From NCBI GenBank assembly GCA_900556555.1, contig USPF01000024.1, positions 1 through 32,473 of the forward strand: a stretch of DNA of 32,473 nucleotides, given 5' to 3'. This document shows positions 17,237-28,137 of the stretch, piece by piece; within the stretch, counting starts at the first letter, position 1; every line of letters begins with the position of its first letter. Made by a program: the position numbers and the translations under genes. This DNA is from an uncultured Blautia sp. (lineage in GTDB: Bacteria; Bacillota; Clostridia; Lachnospirales; Lachnospiraceae). The notes under the pieces are model-generated. The model saw only the letters and a list, made by a program, of their open reading frames with translations, was not told the DNA's origin and ran no database searches.

Positions 17237-17446
17237 TTACGGCACAGGATCATAGCCGCCTTTTGAAAATGGATTACATCTTAAAATTCTCCATGCAGCC
17301 AAAAGACTCCCCTTTAGAGCACCGTATTTTTCGATTGCTTCTAATCCATACTGAGAACACGTTGGTATATATGGACAACGTGTACTTTTAAGAGGAGACA
17401 AATACTTCTGATAAATTCTGATTAATTTAATCAATATTTTCTTCAT
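17237..17446 (-). CDS. yidD: Membrane protein insertion efficiency factor YidD
   Basis: The 69-residue protein carries the YidD signature: [12 protein letters not shown], then [19 protein letters not shown], then [24 protein letters not shown]. It has an amphipathic N-terminus and three conserved Cys. It sits between rnpA and yidC as in most bacteria and helps membrane protein insertion. The start at ATG 17446 gives a typical N-terminus (MKKILIKL) and a 20-base overlap with rnpA; a GTG at 17467 is possible but has no ribosome site. Confidence 0.95.
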   Translation of the reverse strand: MKKILIKLIRIYQKYLSPLKSTRCPYIPTCSQYGLEAIEKYGALKGSLLAAWRILRCNPFSKGGYDPVP

Positions 17447-17801
17447 GATTTTTTTCGTTCTCTTCACTTTTCATAATTTTATGGAGTTTCCCTAAGTGAA
17501 GCAGGGCACTCTCCAGAGAATGGAATCCCTGTTTCTTTCCATTCACTCTGACAACAACTACAATATCATATCCACAACAAAACTTTTCCTCATTGAGGCG
17601 GTAACTTTCCCTGATTAACCTGGTCAAATGATGTCTTACTACACTGTTACCGACTTTCTTACTGACGGATATACCTATTCTATTACGATTCAACTGGTTT
17701 TCCATACGATACATAACCAGATAACGATTAGCAAATGATGTTCCTCTTCTGTAAACCAGTTGAAAATCGCTGTTCTTTTTTAATGATTCCGAATATTTCA
17801 T
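17427..17801 (-). CDS. rnpA: Ribonuclease P protein component
   Basis: RnpA is the protein subunit of RNase P, which removes 5' leaders from pre-tRNAs with the rnpB RNA. The 124-residue basic protein has the N-terminal [15 protein letters not shown] segment, and the signature helix [25 protein letters not shown] near 42-66. The last 15 residues ([15 protein letters not shown]) are acidic, unlike the core, and are encoded by the stretch that overlaps the beginning of yidD. It lies 71 bases after rpmH, beyond an attenuator-like hairpin. Confidence 0.97.
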   Translation of the reverse strand: MKYSESLKKNSDFQLVYRRGTSFANRYLVMYRMENQLNRNRIGISVSKKVGNSVVRHHLTRLIRESYRLNEEKFCCGYDIVVVVRVNGKKQGFHSLESALLHLGKLHKIMKSEENEKNHEENID

Positions 17802-17830
17802 AATCTATCCTTTTTCGTAAAGAGAAGAAA

Positions 17831-17852
17831 AAGACCACATATCTGCGGTCTT
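17831..17852 (-). terminator. Attenuator-like hairpin between rpmH and rnpA
   Basis: On the minus strand a 9-base-pair stem (AAGACCGCA with TGTGGTCTT, one G-T pair) closes a 4-base loop. It is followed by TTTTC at 17830 downwards. It lies 20 bases after the rpmH stop and 30 bases before rnpA. It fits a partial terminator that gives more rpmH than rnpA mRNA. An outer pairing of AAAGAGAA with TTCTCTTT is also possible. Confidence 0.8.
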
Positions 17853-17872
17853 AAACTGTAATCTTTTTCTCT

Positions 17873-18007
17873 TTAAGCTGACAATTTTTTTCTTCCTTTA
17901 GCTCTTCTAGCAGCTAAAACTTTTCTTCCGCCAGCACTGCTCATTCTAGCTCTGAATCCATGAACTTTGGATCTCTGTCTTTTCTTAGGCTGAAATGTCA
18001 TTTTCAT
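17873..18007 (-). CDS. rpmH: 50S ribosomal protein L34
   Basis: This 44-residue, very basic protein begins [20 protein letters not shown] and ends GRKKLSA, which is the full L34 signature. It is the first gene to the left of the origin, as in nearly all bacteria. A GGGAGG ribosome site lies about 8 bases before the ATG at 18007. Confidence 0.98.
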   Translation of the reverse strand: MKMTFQPKKRQRSKVHGFRARMSSAGGRKVLAARRAKGRKKLSA

Positions 18008-18035
18008 ATTCAAGGCACCTCCCTTATATTATATG

Positions 18036-18065
18036 GACATCTTCCGATATTTTTATTCAGATGTC
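18036..18065 (-). other. Hairpin in the rpmH 5' leader
   Basis: GACATCT (18036-18042) pairs with AGATGTC (18059-18065) around a 16-base loop, on the transcript between the rpmH promoter and its ribosome site. The leader is roughly 85 bases, longer than most. It may be a stability or regulatory element; no known riboswitch was recognised. Confidence 0.35.
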
Positions 18066-18100
18066 ACTTCTAGTTATGCATGATAGAAAACATCATTTCA

Positions 18101-18129
18101 ATTATATTCACAAACCTTTCTTTCGTCAA
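18101..18129 (-). promoter_or_regulatory. Strong promoter for rpmH operon
   Basis: On the minus strand, -35 TTGACG (18124-18129), a 17-base spacer and a perfect -10 TATAAT (18101-18106). It is one of the best sigma-A promoters in the window and faces the rpmH-rnpA-yidD-yidC-jag-mnmE-mnmG-rsmG series. Confidence 0.85.
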
Positions 18130-18179
18130 GTATTTCTTTTATTTTCCGGCTTTTTTGTAACTATTTTCCCTTTAAATGA

Positions 18180-18628
18180 TTATCCACTTTCTATCCACTT
18201 TACATTCACCTGCTCTATGTGGATTTCTCTCATTAACTATTTTTATCCATTTTATTATACACATAGTTATTCACATTTTTATCCCCAATTGTGGTTATCC
18301 ACAAAATGTGGATAATTTGTGGATAACTTTCCCTATATATTCACATTCTTTCATCAGAATTTCTAAAAAATCCTTATTTTTCAACGGGTTTCGACCTGTG
18401 GGTAATGTTTTTATTGTTATACACACTACCCACATTCCCGATTTTTCACTATTCTTTCCACAGAATATATCCTCACTATCCACACTCCTTTATCCACATA
18501 CCCCCACAGTCCTTTTTTTGTCAAATTTTTCACATAAAGGAAAAATCTCTTCCTATGATATAATGTGTACCTTTTACTTGTCCACATAACCACATTATAC
18601 AAAATACGAACGCAATTATTCTTCCACA
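18180..18628. other. oriC upstream DnaA-box cluster (bipartite origin, left part)
   Basis: The 775-base rpmH-dnaA gap is non-coding. Perfect DnaA boxes (TTATCCACA) lie at 18295 (+), 18307 (-), 18318 (-) and 18490 (+). One-mismatch boxes lie at 18180 (+), 18267 (+), 18279 (+), 18397 (-), 18417 (+), 18476 (+) and 18578 (+). Further two-mismatch copies occur at 18191, 18218, 18243, 18426, 18454 and 18620. Short ORFs here are low-complexity and not supported. The density and position next to dnaA mark the initiator-binding half of the origin. Confidence 0.95.
18295..18326. promoter_or_regulatory. Triple perfect DnaA-box module
   Basis: Three perfect DnaA boxes occupy 32 bases: one forward, then after 3 bases one reverse, then after 2 bases a second reverse. 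The convergent pair forms an inverted repeat and the last two are a direct repeat at 11-base period, one helical turn, so DnaA would bind on one face of the DNA. Confidence 0.95.
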
Positions 18629-18650
18629 TAGTTTCTTTATTTTTTCATTG

Positions 18651-18720
18651 CTTAAAAACCGTTTTTATTATATTATATAGATAATAATACATTTTTTTAC
18701 CTATGATTGAATGAGCAAAT
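18651..18720. other. AT-rich stretch before dnaA
   Basis: A segment rich in A and T (TATTATATAG, ATAATAATAC, seven T in a row) lies between the left box cluster and the dnaA promoter. It could unwind easily, but it lacks an adjacent perfect box. I prefer the dnaA-dnaN spacer as the main unwinding site. Confidence 0.4.
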
Positions 18721-18756
18721 CAGTCAATCATATATTTTTTGTGTTCTAAAACGGGA

Positions 18757-18762
18757 TATAAT
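18757..18762 (+). promoter_or_regulatory. -10 element of a dnaA promoter candidate
   Basis: A perfect TATAAT lies 20 bases before the dnaA ATG. The matching -35 region (ATTTTT at 17 bases spacing) is poor, so activity may depend on other factors. A start so close to the ATG leaves a leader of only about 13 bases, just enough for the AGGAGA site. Confidence 0.45.
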
Positions 18763-18782
18763 ACAAATTAGGAGAATTGAAA

Positions 18783-20144
18783 ATGCACATAATACAGGAA
18801 AAATGGTCAGATATTTTAAATATGATAAAAATTGAACATGATGTTTCTGATGTTTCCTATTCCGCCTGGCTGGAACCTTTGAAGGTTTACAAGGTAGAGG
18901 GAAATGTGGTTACGATCATTGTTACCAATGGCAGTATGGCCCTTAGCTATATTAATAAGAAGTATATTCTTCCGCTGAAAGTAGCTATTGCTGAGACAAC
19001 TGGCGAGGATTTTGAAATTTCTCTGGTTTTACCGGAAGAAATCAAAGAAGAAGTGACACCGCAGCCTGCTCTGGCTGCTCCTGTGAGCTTAAATGAAAAT
19101 ATTGAAAAAGCAAACTTAAATCCGCGCTATACTTTTGATACTTTTGTAGTAGGTAATAATAACAAAATGGCTCATGCAGCATCTGTAGCCGTGGCCGAAT
19201 CCCCAGGAGAAGCTTATAATCCTCTCTTTATTTATGGAGGTGTTGGTCTCGGAAAGACTCACTTGATGCATTCCATCGCACATTTTATACTTCAAAAAAA
19301 TCCAAGTGCCAAGGTATTGTATGTAACCAGTGAATATTTTACCAACGAACTGATTGATTCTATCCGTAATGGTAATAATTCTACTATGTCTAAATTCCGT
19401 GAAAAATACCGGAATATTGACGTACTTTTAATCGACGACATTCAGTTTATTATAGGAAAAGAATCTACACAGGAAGAATTTTTCCATACCTTTAACTCTC
19501 TTCACGGTGCAAAAAAACAGATTGTCATTTCCTCTGATAAACCACCGAAAGATATGGAAATCCTGGAAGACCGGCTCCGTTCCCGCTTTGAATGGGGTCT
19601 TATTGTTGACATTTCCTCTCCTGACTATGAAACAAGAATGGCAATTCTCCGTAAAAAAGAAGAATTGGATGGATACAAAATTGATGACGAAGTCATTGAA
19701 TATATAGCGAAAAATGTAAAATCAAATATCCGTGAACTGGAAGGCTCCCTTAATAAGATTATGGCTTATGCAAATCTGGAGCAAAAAGAAATCAATCTGG
19801 ATTTAGCTGAAAAAGTTTTAAAAGATATTATTTCTCCAAATCAAAAACGTATTATTACACCGGAGCTCATTCTTGATATCGTAGCGGAACACTTTGATCT
19901 CACTGCTTCAGACTTGATTGGAAATAAAAGGAATTCAAAAATTGTATTTCCTCGTCAGATTGCCATGTACCTATGCCGTAATATGACAGAAGTAACTTTA
20001 AAAAATATCGGTAAGGTTCTCGGAGGAAGAGATCATACTACGATTATGAATGGTATTTCAAAAATTGAAAATGAAGTGGAGACCTCTGACAGTACCAGAG
20101 AAATCATTGATATTCTGAAAAAGAAAATCAATCCGGCCAAATAA
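18783..20144 (+). CDS. dnaA: Chromosomal replication initiator DnaA
   Basis: DnaA binds DnaA boxes at oriC and, as an ATP filament, opens the origin. The start chosen is ATG at 18783, with AGGAGA seven bases upstream; a TTG at 18777 would sit against the ribosome site. Length is 453 residues. Domain I (1-80) includes WLEPLKVYKVEGN, domain II is a short linker (about 85-112), and domain III begins NPRYTFDTFVVG with Walker A GGVGLGKTH (152-160) and Walker B VLLIDDIQF (about 213-221). Domain IV carries the DNA-binding signature GGRDHTTIM (414-422). Flanking DnaA-box clusters suggest autoregulation. Confidence 0.98.
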   Translation: MHIIQEKWSDILNMIKIEHDVSDVSYSAWLEPLKVYKVEGNVVTIIVTNGSMALSYINKKYILPLKVAIAETTGEDFEISLVLPEEIKEEVTPQPALAAPVSLNENIEKANLNPRYTFDTFVVGNNNKMAHAASVAVAESPGEAYNPLFIYGGVGLGKTHLMHSIAHFILQKNPSAKVLYVTSEYFTNELIDSIRNGNNSTMSKFREKYRNIDVLLIDDIQFIIGKESTQEEFFHTFNSLHGAKKQIVISSDKPPKDMEILEDRLRSRFEWGLIVDISSPDYETRMAILRKKEELDGYKIDDEVIEYIAKNVKSNIRELEGSLNKIMAYANLEQKEINLDLAEKVLKDIISPNQKRIITPELILDIVAEHFDLTASDLIGNKRNSKIVFPRQIAMYLCRNMTEVTLKNIGKVLGGRDHTTIMNGISKIENEVETSDSTREIIDILKKKINPAK

Positions 20145-20419
20145 ACCGGTTATCCACATCCATAGGTGAATACCGTGTGAATTTCATGTGGAAAACCAAA
20201 AAGAACTTTTTTACGGTTTTTAACCCACATTTTTATCAACAGATCCTGCACTTGAAATTCAACATGAACCCACAAAGTTATCCATACTCAAGAATCCCGT
20301 GTTTTCACGGCTTTCGAGGGTTATTCACATATTCACAGCCCCTACGGCTAATACTACGAATTTGTTATTCATTTATATTTTTATTTAACCACTTCACGCA
20401 GAAAGGAAGTTATACACAC
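20145..20419. other. oriC downstream part in the dnaA-dnaN spacer
   Basis: This 275-base non-coding spacer holds a perfect DnaA box at 20150 (+), six bases after the dnaA stop, and one-mismatch boxes at 20187 (-), 20278 (+), 20321 (+) and 20410 (+). A small hairpin CCGTG-TTTT-CACGG lies at 20297-20310. An A/T-rich inverted repeat at 20192-20220 (AAAACC with GGTTTT) could act as a weak terminator for dnaA. A reading frame runs through the spacer into dnaN from 20177, but it has no ribosome site and no resemblance to the DnaN N-terminus. Confidence 0.88.
20321..20390 (+). other. Candidate origin unwinding element (box pair, GC patch, trios, AT tract)
   Basis: In order: DnaA box TTATTCACA (20321) with an overlapping second near-box ATATTCACA (20329), a GC-rich patch (20338-20348), a run TAATACTAC (20349-20357) whose complement reads TAG-like trinucleotides, then an AT tract (20359-20390). 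This is the same order and orientation as the basal unwinding system known from B. subtilis (boxes 6/7, GC cluster, DnaA-trios, AT-rich). The assignment is by analogy. Confidence 0.65.
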
Positions 20420-21532
20420 ATGAAATTAATATGCCCAAAATCTGAACTTCAGAAAAGTGTCAGTATTGTCATGAAAGCCGTTCCTGGTAAAACAACCATG
20501 CCAATACTTGAATGTATTTTATTAGATGCTACAACAAATGATATTAAATTTACATCCAATGATATGGAACTCGGCATTGAAACCCGTGTTCATGGTATGG
20601 TTCTCGAAAAAGGAATGATTGCCCTTGATGCTAAAATTTTCTCTGAAATTGTAAGAAAGCTTCCTGATAATGATGTCACAATTGAAACAGATGAAAAATT
20701 AATGACCACGATTACTTGTGAAAAAGCAAAATTCAATATCCCAGGCAAATCAGGAGATGATTTTTCTTATTTACCATTAATTGAGAAAACAGACGGAATA
20801 CGGCTTTCGCAGTTTACTTTAAAAGAAATTATCCGTCAGACCATTTTCTCCATTGCTGTTAATGAAAACAATAAATTAATGACAGGGGAACTTTTTCAGC
20901 TAGAAAATAATATGTTACGTGTTATTTCTTTAGATGGCCACCGCATTTCTATTCGAAAAATTGGATTAAAAGAAGAATGCGAAGACCGTAAAGTTGTTGT
21001 TCCTGGTAAAACTTTAAGTGAGATCAGCAAGATTTTATCAGGTGAACTTGAAGATATGGTAGATATTTACTTATCTGCTAACCATATTTTATTTGAATTT
21101 GATGATACAAAAGTTGTTTCACGTTTAATAGAAGGAGAGTACTTTAAGATTGACCAGATGCTTTCCAGTGATTATGAAACAAAAGTTAAAATTAATAAAA
21201 AAGAATTTTTAGATTGTATTGACAGGGCAACGCTTCTGGTAAAAGAAGGAGATAAAAAACCAATTATTATTAATATCTCAGACGGACAGATGGAACTTTT
21301 CATTGATTCCCAGATTGGATCCATGCATGAAGAGATTGATATCCAAAAAGAAGGAAAAGATATCATGATTGGATTTAATCCGAAATTTTTAATCGATGCT
21401 TTGAAGGTCATTGACGATGAAGAAGTCAGCATTTATCTGATGAATGCCAAGGCTCCCTGCTTTATCAGAGATGAAAACCAGCAGTATATCTATCTGATTT
21501 TACCGGTTAATTTTAATGCGGTCAGCAGATAA
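20420..21532 (+). CDS. dnaN: DNA polymerase III beta sliding clamp
   Basis: DnaN encircles DNA as a dimer and tethers the replicative polymerase. The ATG at 20420 gives 370 residues starting MKLICPKSELQKSV, the normal clamp N-terminus; AAGGA lies about 12 bases upstream. Three clamp domains follow, with TMPILECILL, LPDNDVTIE and FSIAVNENNKLMTGELF in the first two and the C-terminal ILPVNFNAVSR (the usual ending is MPMRL-like; this ending differs slightly). A DnaA box (20410-20418) sits between the ribosome site and the ATG. yaaA follows 25 bases later. Confidence 0.97.
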   Translation: MKLICPKSELQKSVSIVMKAVPGKTTMPILECILLDATTNDIKFTSNDMELGIETRVHGMVLEKGMIALDAKIFSEIVRKLPDNDVTIETDEKLMTTITCEKAKFNIPGKSGDDFSYLPLIEKTDGIRLSQFTLKEIIRQTIFSIAVNENNKLMTGELFQLENNMLRVISLDGHRISIRKIGLKEECEDRKVVVPGKTLSEISKILSGELEDMVDIYLSANHILFEFDDTKVVSRLIEGEYFKIDQMLSSDYETKVKINKKEFLDCIDRATLLVKEGDKKPIIINISDGQMELFIDSQIGSMHEEIDIQKEGKDIMIGFNPKFLIDALKVIDDEEVSIYLMNAKAPCFIRDENQQYIYLILPVNFNAVSR

Positions 21533-21557
21533 GATAACTGTTTAAAAGGAGAAAAAG

Positions 21558-21767
21558 ATGGAAATTATCAAATTAAGAGATGAATTTATAAAACTTGGAC
21601 AGGCTTTAAAAGCCGCAAATCTGGTAGAAGACGGTGTTGAAGCGAAATATGTGATTCAAGACGGAGAAGTTCTGGTCAATGGAGAACCGGATACCAGGAG
21701 AGGCAGAAAACTTTATGACGGGGATGTTATTTCCTATCATGGAGAAGAAGTTAGGATTGAAAAATAA
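21558..21767 (+). CDS. yaaA: S4 domain-containing protein YaaA (RlbA)
   Basis: The 69-residue protein is essentially one S4 RNA-binding domain, with the pattern KLGQALKAANLVEDGVEAKYVIQDGEVLVNGEPDTRRGRKLYDGD. It is the standard small gene between dnaN and recF in Firmicutes. Work in B. subtilis ties YaaA to ribosome assembly. AAAGGAG lies 8 bases before the ATG, and the gap to recF is two bases. Confidence 0.95.
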   Translation: MEIIKLRDEFIKLGQALKAANLVEDGVEAKYVIQDGEVLVNGEPDTRRGRKLYDGDVISYHGEEVRIEK

Positions 21768-21769
21768 AG

Positions 21770-24795
<3,026 letters not shown>

Positions 24796-24809
24796 TAAGG
24801 AGAACCTAA

Positions 24810-27365
24810 ATGGAAGAAAATATTTTTGATAAAGTTCAGGAAGTAGACCTGCAGAAAAAGATGGAAGAATCTTATATTGAGTATGCTATGAGTGTTATTG
24901 CATCCCGTGCATTGCCTGATGTAAGAGACGGTCTGAAGCCGGTACAGAGAAGAATTCTCTATTCTATGATTGAATTGAATAATGGCCCTGATAAACCACA
25001 CAGAAAATGTGCCCGTATCGTAGGTGATACCATGGGTAAATATCATCCTCATGGTGACAGTTCTATTTATGGTGCGTTGGTAAATATGGCTCAGGACTGG
25101 TCCACCCGTTATCCTCTGGTTGACGGACATGGAAACTTTGGTTCTGTGGACGGTGACGGTGCTGCTGCTATGCGTTATACAGAAGCACGTCTGAGCAAAA
25201 TTTCCATGGAAATGCTGGCTGACATTAATAAAAATACCATTGATTTCGTACCAAACTTTGATGGTACGGAAAAAGAACCTACCGTATTGCCATCCAGATA
25301 TCCAAATCTTCTGGTAAACGGTACTTCCGGTATTGCCGTTGGTATGGCTACTAACATTCCGCCGCACAATCTGAGAGAAATTGTAAATGCAGTAGTGAAA
25401 ATCATTGATAATCAGATTGAAGAACAGAGGGAAACCACTATGGAGGAGATTCTGTCTATTGTAAAAGGACCGGATTTTCCTACAGGTGCCATGATCCTGG
25501 GAACAAGAGGAATCGAAGAGGCATACCGTACCGGCCGTGGAAAAATCCGTGTAAGAGCAGTTACGGATATTGAAACACTGCCAAATGGCAAAAGCCAGAT
25601 CATTGTTACAGAATTACCTTACATGGTAAATAAAGCAAGACTGATCGAAAAAATAGCAGAATTGGTAAGGGATAAGAAAATTGACGGTATTACAGATATT
25701 AATGACCACTCCAACAGGGAAGGTATGCGTATCTGTATTACCCTTAGAAGAGATGCCAATGCCAATGTTATTTTAAATCAGTTATATAAGCATACACAGA
25801 TGCAGGATACCTTTGGCGTGATCATGCTGGCCTTGGTTGGCAATACACCTAAGGTTATGAGTCTGCCTGAAATGTTAAAACATTACCTTGCTCATCAGGA
25901 AGAGGTCGTTACCAGACGTACACAATATGATTTGAATAAGGCTGAGGCAAGAGCTCATATTGTAGAAGGTCTGTTAAAAGCTCTGGATGTGATTGATGAG
26001 GTTATCCGCATTATCCGCAGCTCCAAGACCAGACAGGATGCAAAAGAAGCATTGATTGAAACCTTTGGATTTACAGATGTGCAGGCTCAGGAAATCGTTA
26101 ATATGAGACTGTATCAGCTTACCGGTATGGAGCGTGACCGCCTTCAGAAGGAATTTGATGAGTTACAGATTAAAATCAGAGAGTTAAAGGCAATTCTTGC
26201 AGACAGAAACCTGCTGCTGCACGTCATTCGTCAGGAAATCCTTGCAATTGCAGAGAAATATGGGGATGACAGAAGAACTTCGATTGGCTATGACGAATTC
26301 GACATTTCCATGGAAGATATGATTCCAAATGAAAATACTGTCATTGCTATGACAAAGTTAGGATATATCAAGAGAATGACTGTAGATAACTTCCGCAGCC
26401 AGAACAGAGGCGGTAAAGGTATTAAGGGTATGTCTACCATTGAAGATGACTATATCGAGGAATTGCTGATGACAACAACTCATCATTTCCTGATGTTCTT
26501 TACCAATGCCGGCCGTGTGTACAGGATTAAGGCTTATGAAATCCCAGAGGCAAGCCGTGTTGCAAGGGGAACTGCCATTATCAACCTTCTCCAGCTTCAG
26601 CCGGATGAAAAGATTACCGCTGTCATAGCCATCAATGATTTCAAGAAGGGCAACTATCTGTTCATGGCAACCAAGAATGGTCTTGTGAAGAAAACACCGA
26701 TTGAAGATTACGCAAATGTGAGAAAATCTGGTCTTGCAGCAATTTCTCTTAGAGAAGATGATGAATTAATCGAAGTAAAATTCACAGATAATAAGAAAGA
26801 TGTTATTCTGGTAACAAAATTTGGACAGTGTATCTGTTTCCATGAAAATGATGTAAGGATTACCGGCCGTGTCTCCATGGGAGTAAGAGGTATTAACCTG
26901 ATGGAAGATGACGAAGTAATTGGTATGCAGCTTACCTGCCAGGGAGATTATCTGCTGATTGTTTCAGAAAATGGTCTTGGAAAGAGAACTTCTGTTGGTG
27001 AATTTACCTGCCAGAACCGTGGTGGAAAAGGTGTGAAGTGCTATAAAATTACGGAAAAGACTGGTAATGTTATCGGTGTGAAGGCTGTAAATGAGGATAA
27101 CGAAATCATGATGATTACTACGGAGGGAATTGTCATTCGTCTGGAATGTAAGGATATTTCCATTTTAGGCCGAATTACTTCCGGTGTAAAATTAATGGAC
27201 TTAAAAGATGGTGTTACTGTTGCAAGTATTGCAAAAGTAAGAGAGAAAAAAGAGGAATCTCAGGACACAGACCAGACAGAAAAGCAGGAAGCAGAGCCAA
27301 TTCAGGAGGATGGCAGCAGCCAGATTTCTGAAGAAGTAGAGAATAACGGGGAAGACAGGGAATAA
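24810..27365 (+). CDS. gyrA: DNA gyrase subunit A
   Basis: GyrA cuts and rejoins DNA with catalytic Tyr123 (AAMRYTE, 118-125). The 851-residue protein has the winged-helix core, coiled coil and a C-terminal beta-pinwheel. The GyrA box QNRGGKG is at about 531-537, and a second QNRGGKG copy appears near 734, so the wrapping domain keeps the gyrase-specific motif. An acidic tail (about 808-851) ends the protein. In the quinolone pocket Ser84 is present (E. coli Ser83) but the E. coli Asp87 position is Gly88. AAGGAG precedes the ATG. Confidence 0.98.
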   Translation: MEENIFDKVQEVDLQKKMEESYIEYAMSVIASRALPDVRDGLKPVQRRILYSMIELNNGPDKPHRKCARIVGDTMGKYHPHGDSSIYGALVNMAQDWSTRYPLVDGHGNFGSVDGDGAAAMRYTEARLSKISMEMLADINKNTIDFVPNFDGTEKEPTVLPSRYPNLLVNGTSGIAVGMATNIPPHNLREIVNAVVKIIDNQIEEQRETTMEEILSIVKGPDFPTGAMILGTRGIEEAYRTGRGKIRVRAVTDIETLPNGKSQIIVTELPYMVNKARLIEKIAELVRDKKIDGITDINDHSNREGMRICITLRRDANANVILNQLYKHTQMQDTFGVIMLALVGNTPKVMSLPEMLKHYLAHQEEVVTRRTQYDLNKAEARAHIVEGLLKALDVIDEVIRIIRSSKTRQDAKEALIETFGFTDVQAQEIVNMRLYQLTGMERDRLQKEFDELQIKIRELKAILADRNLLLHVIRQEILAIAEKYGDDRRTSIGYDEFDISMEDMIPNENTVIAMTKLGYIKRMTVDNFRSQNRGGKGIKGMSTIEDDYIEELLMTTTHHFLMFFTNAGRVYRIKAYEIPEASRVARGTAIINLLQLQPDEKITAVIAINDFKKGNYLFMATKNGLVKKTPIEDYANVRKSGLAAISLREDDELIEVKFTDNKKDVILVTKFGQCICFHENDVRITGRVSMGVRGINLMEDDEVIGMQLTCQGDYLLIVSENGLGKRTSVGEFTCQNRGGKGVKCYKITEKTGNVIGVKAVNEDNEIMMITTEGIVIRLECKDISILGRITSGVKLMDLKDGVTVASIAKVREKKEESQDTDQTEKQEAEPIQEDGSSQISEEVENNGEDRE

Positions 27366-27368
27366 GTC

Positions 27369-28085
27369 ATGAAAAGAATCTTGTTAATGGTGGCATATAA
27401 TATTTTACTTGTGCCGGTATTCTGGTTCAAATTATGTTATTATGCGAAACATGCAGATAAATATACAGAAGAGGAACGCTATGAGCTTCTGCGGTTTATT
27501 GACCGCAGAGCTATCAAAGGCGGCCGGATTGTCATTGATATTCATGGACAGGAAAATTATCCAAAAGAAAGCGGATTTATGATGTTTCCCAATCATCAGG
27601 GATTATTTGATGTCCTTGCAATTATGCAAACCTGTGAAAAACCTTTTTCTGTGGTTATGAAGAAAGAAGTGCAGAATATTCCATTTTTGAAGCAGGTATT
27701 CGCTTGTATGAAGGCTTATGCCATTGACAGAGAAGATGTCCGCCAGTCCATGAAAGTGATTCAGCAGGTATCGAAAGAGGTTCAGTCAGGGAGAAACTAT
27801 CTGATTTTCCCGGAAGGAACGAGAACGAAAAATCCTAATACAGTACATGAATTTAAAGGTGGAAGCTTTAAAAGTGCCACAAAGGCGAAATGCCCTATTG
27901 TTCCTATTGCTTTGATTGACTCTTATAAGTCTTTTGATACAAAGTCCATTGAAAAAATCAAAGTACAGGTTCATATTCTGAAACCAATGCTGTATGAAGA
28001 GTACAAGGATATGAAAACTGTGGAAATAGCAGCAGAAGTAAAAAGAAGAATTGAAGCTGTGATAGCAGAGTACGAAAATAAATAA
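27369..28085 (+). CDS. plsC: 1-acyl-sn-glycerol-3-phosphate acyltransferase
   Basis: This 238-residue enzyme is of the PlsC family, which transfers the second acyl chain to lysophosphatidate to give phosphatidic acid at the membrane. Motif I is NHQGLFD (H-x4-D, about 75-82), motif II region is around 110-122 and motif III is FPEGTRTKN (about 148-156). A hydrophobic N-terminal helix (4-20) anchors it. It follows gyrA by 3 bases, so it is probably co-transcribed with the replication operon. Its ribosome site (AGGGAA) is weak. It ends at a strong bidirectional terminator. Confidence 0.93.
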   Translation: MKRILLMVAYNILLVPVFWFKLCYYAKHADKYTEEERYELLRFIDRRAIKGGRIVIDIHGQENYPKESGFMMFPNHQGLFDVLAIMQTCEKPFSVVMKKEVQNIPFLKQVFACMKAYAIDREDVRQSMKVIQQVSKEVQSGRNYLIFPEGTRTKNPNTVHEFKGGSFKSATKAKCPIVPIALIDSYKSFDTKSIEKIKVQVHILKPMLYEEYKDMKTVEIAAEVKRRIEAVIAEYENK

Positions 28086-28137
28086 AAAAAGAGTGTGATG
28101 TACAAAAAGATGAAGCATTGTACATCGCACTTTTTTT
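28084..28137. terminator. Bidirectional terminator between plsC and the AraC gene
   Basis: GTGTGATGTACA (28093-28104) pairs with TGTACATCGCAC (28119-28130) in a 12-base-pair stem with one G-T pair and a 14-base loop. Seven A (28084-28090) precede it and seven T (28131-28137) follow, so either strand yields a stem plus U-run. It serves the convergent plsC and araC-type genes; the last T pair with the next A forms part of the araC-type stop codon. Confidence 0.95.

Noticed and set aside
18176..18629. Short reading frames in the rpmH-dnaA gap on both strands
   Set aside because: They run through DnaA boxes, lack ribosome sites and resemble no protein; the gap is origin DNA.
20177..20419. N-terminal extension of DnaN by 81 residues
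   Set aside because: No ribosome site, origin-like base composition with DnaA boxes, and the normal clamp N-terminus begins at 20420 behind AAGGA.
21115..21130. Degenerate parS inside dnaN (TGTTTCACGTTTAATA, 13 of 16 matches)
   Set aside because: Only the left half matches parS; the bases also encode a normal DnaN segment. One such match by chance in this region is not surprising.
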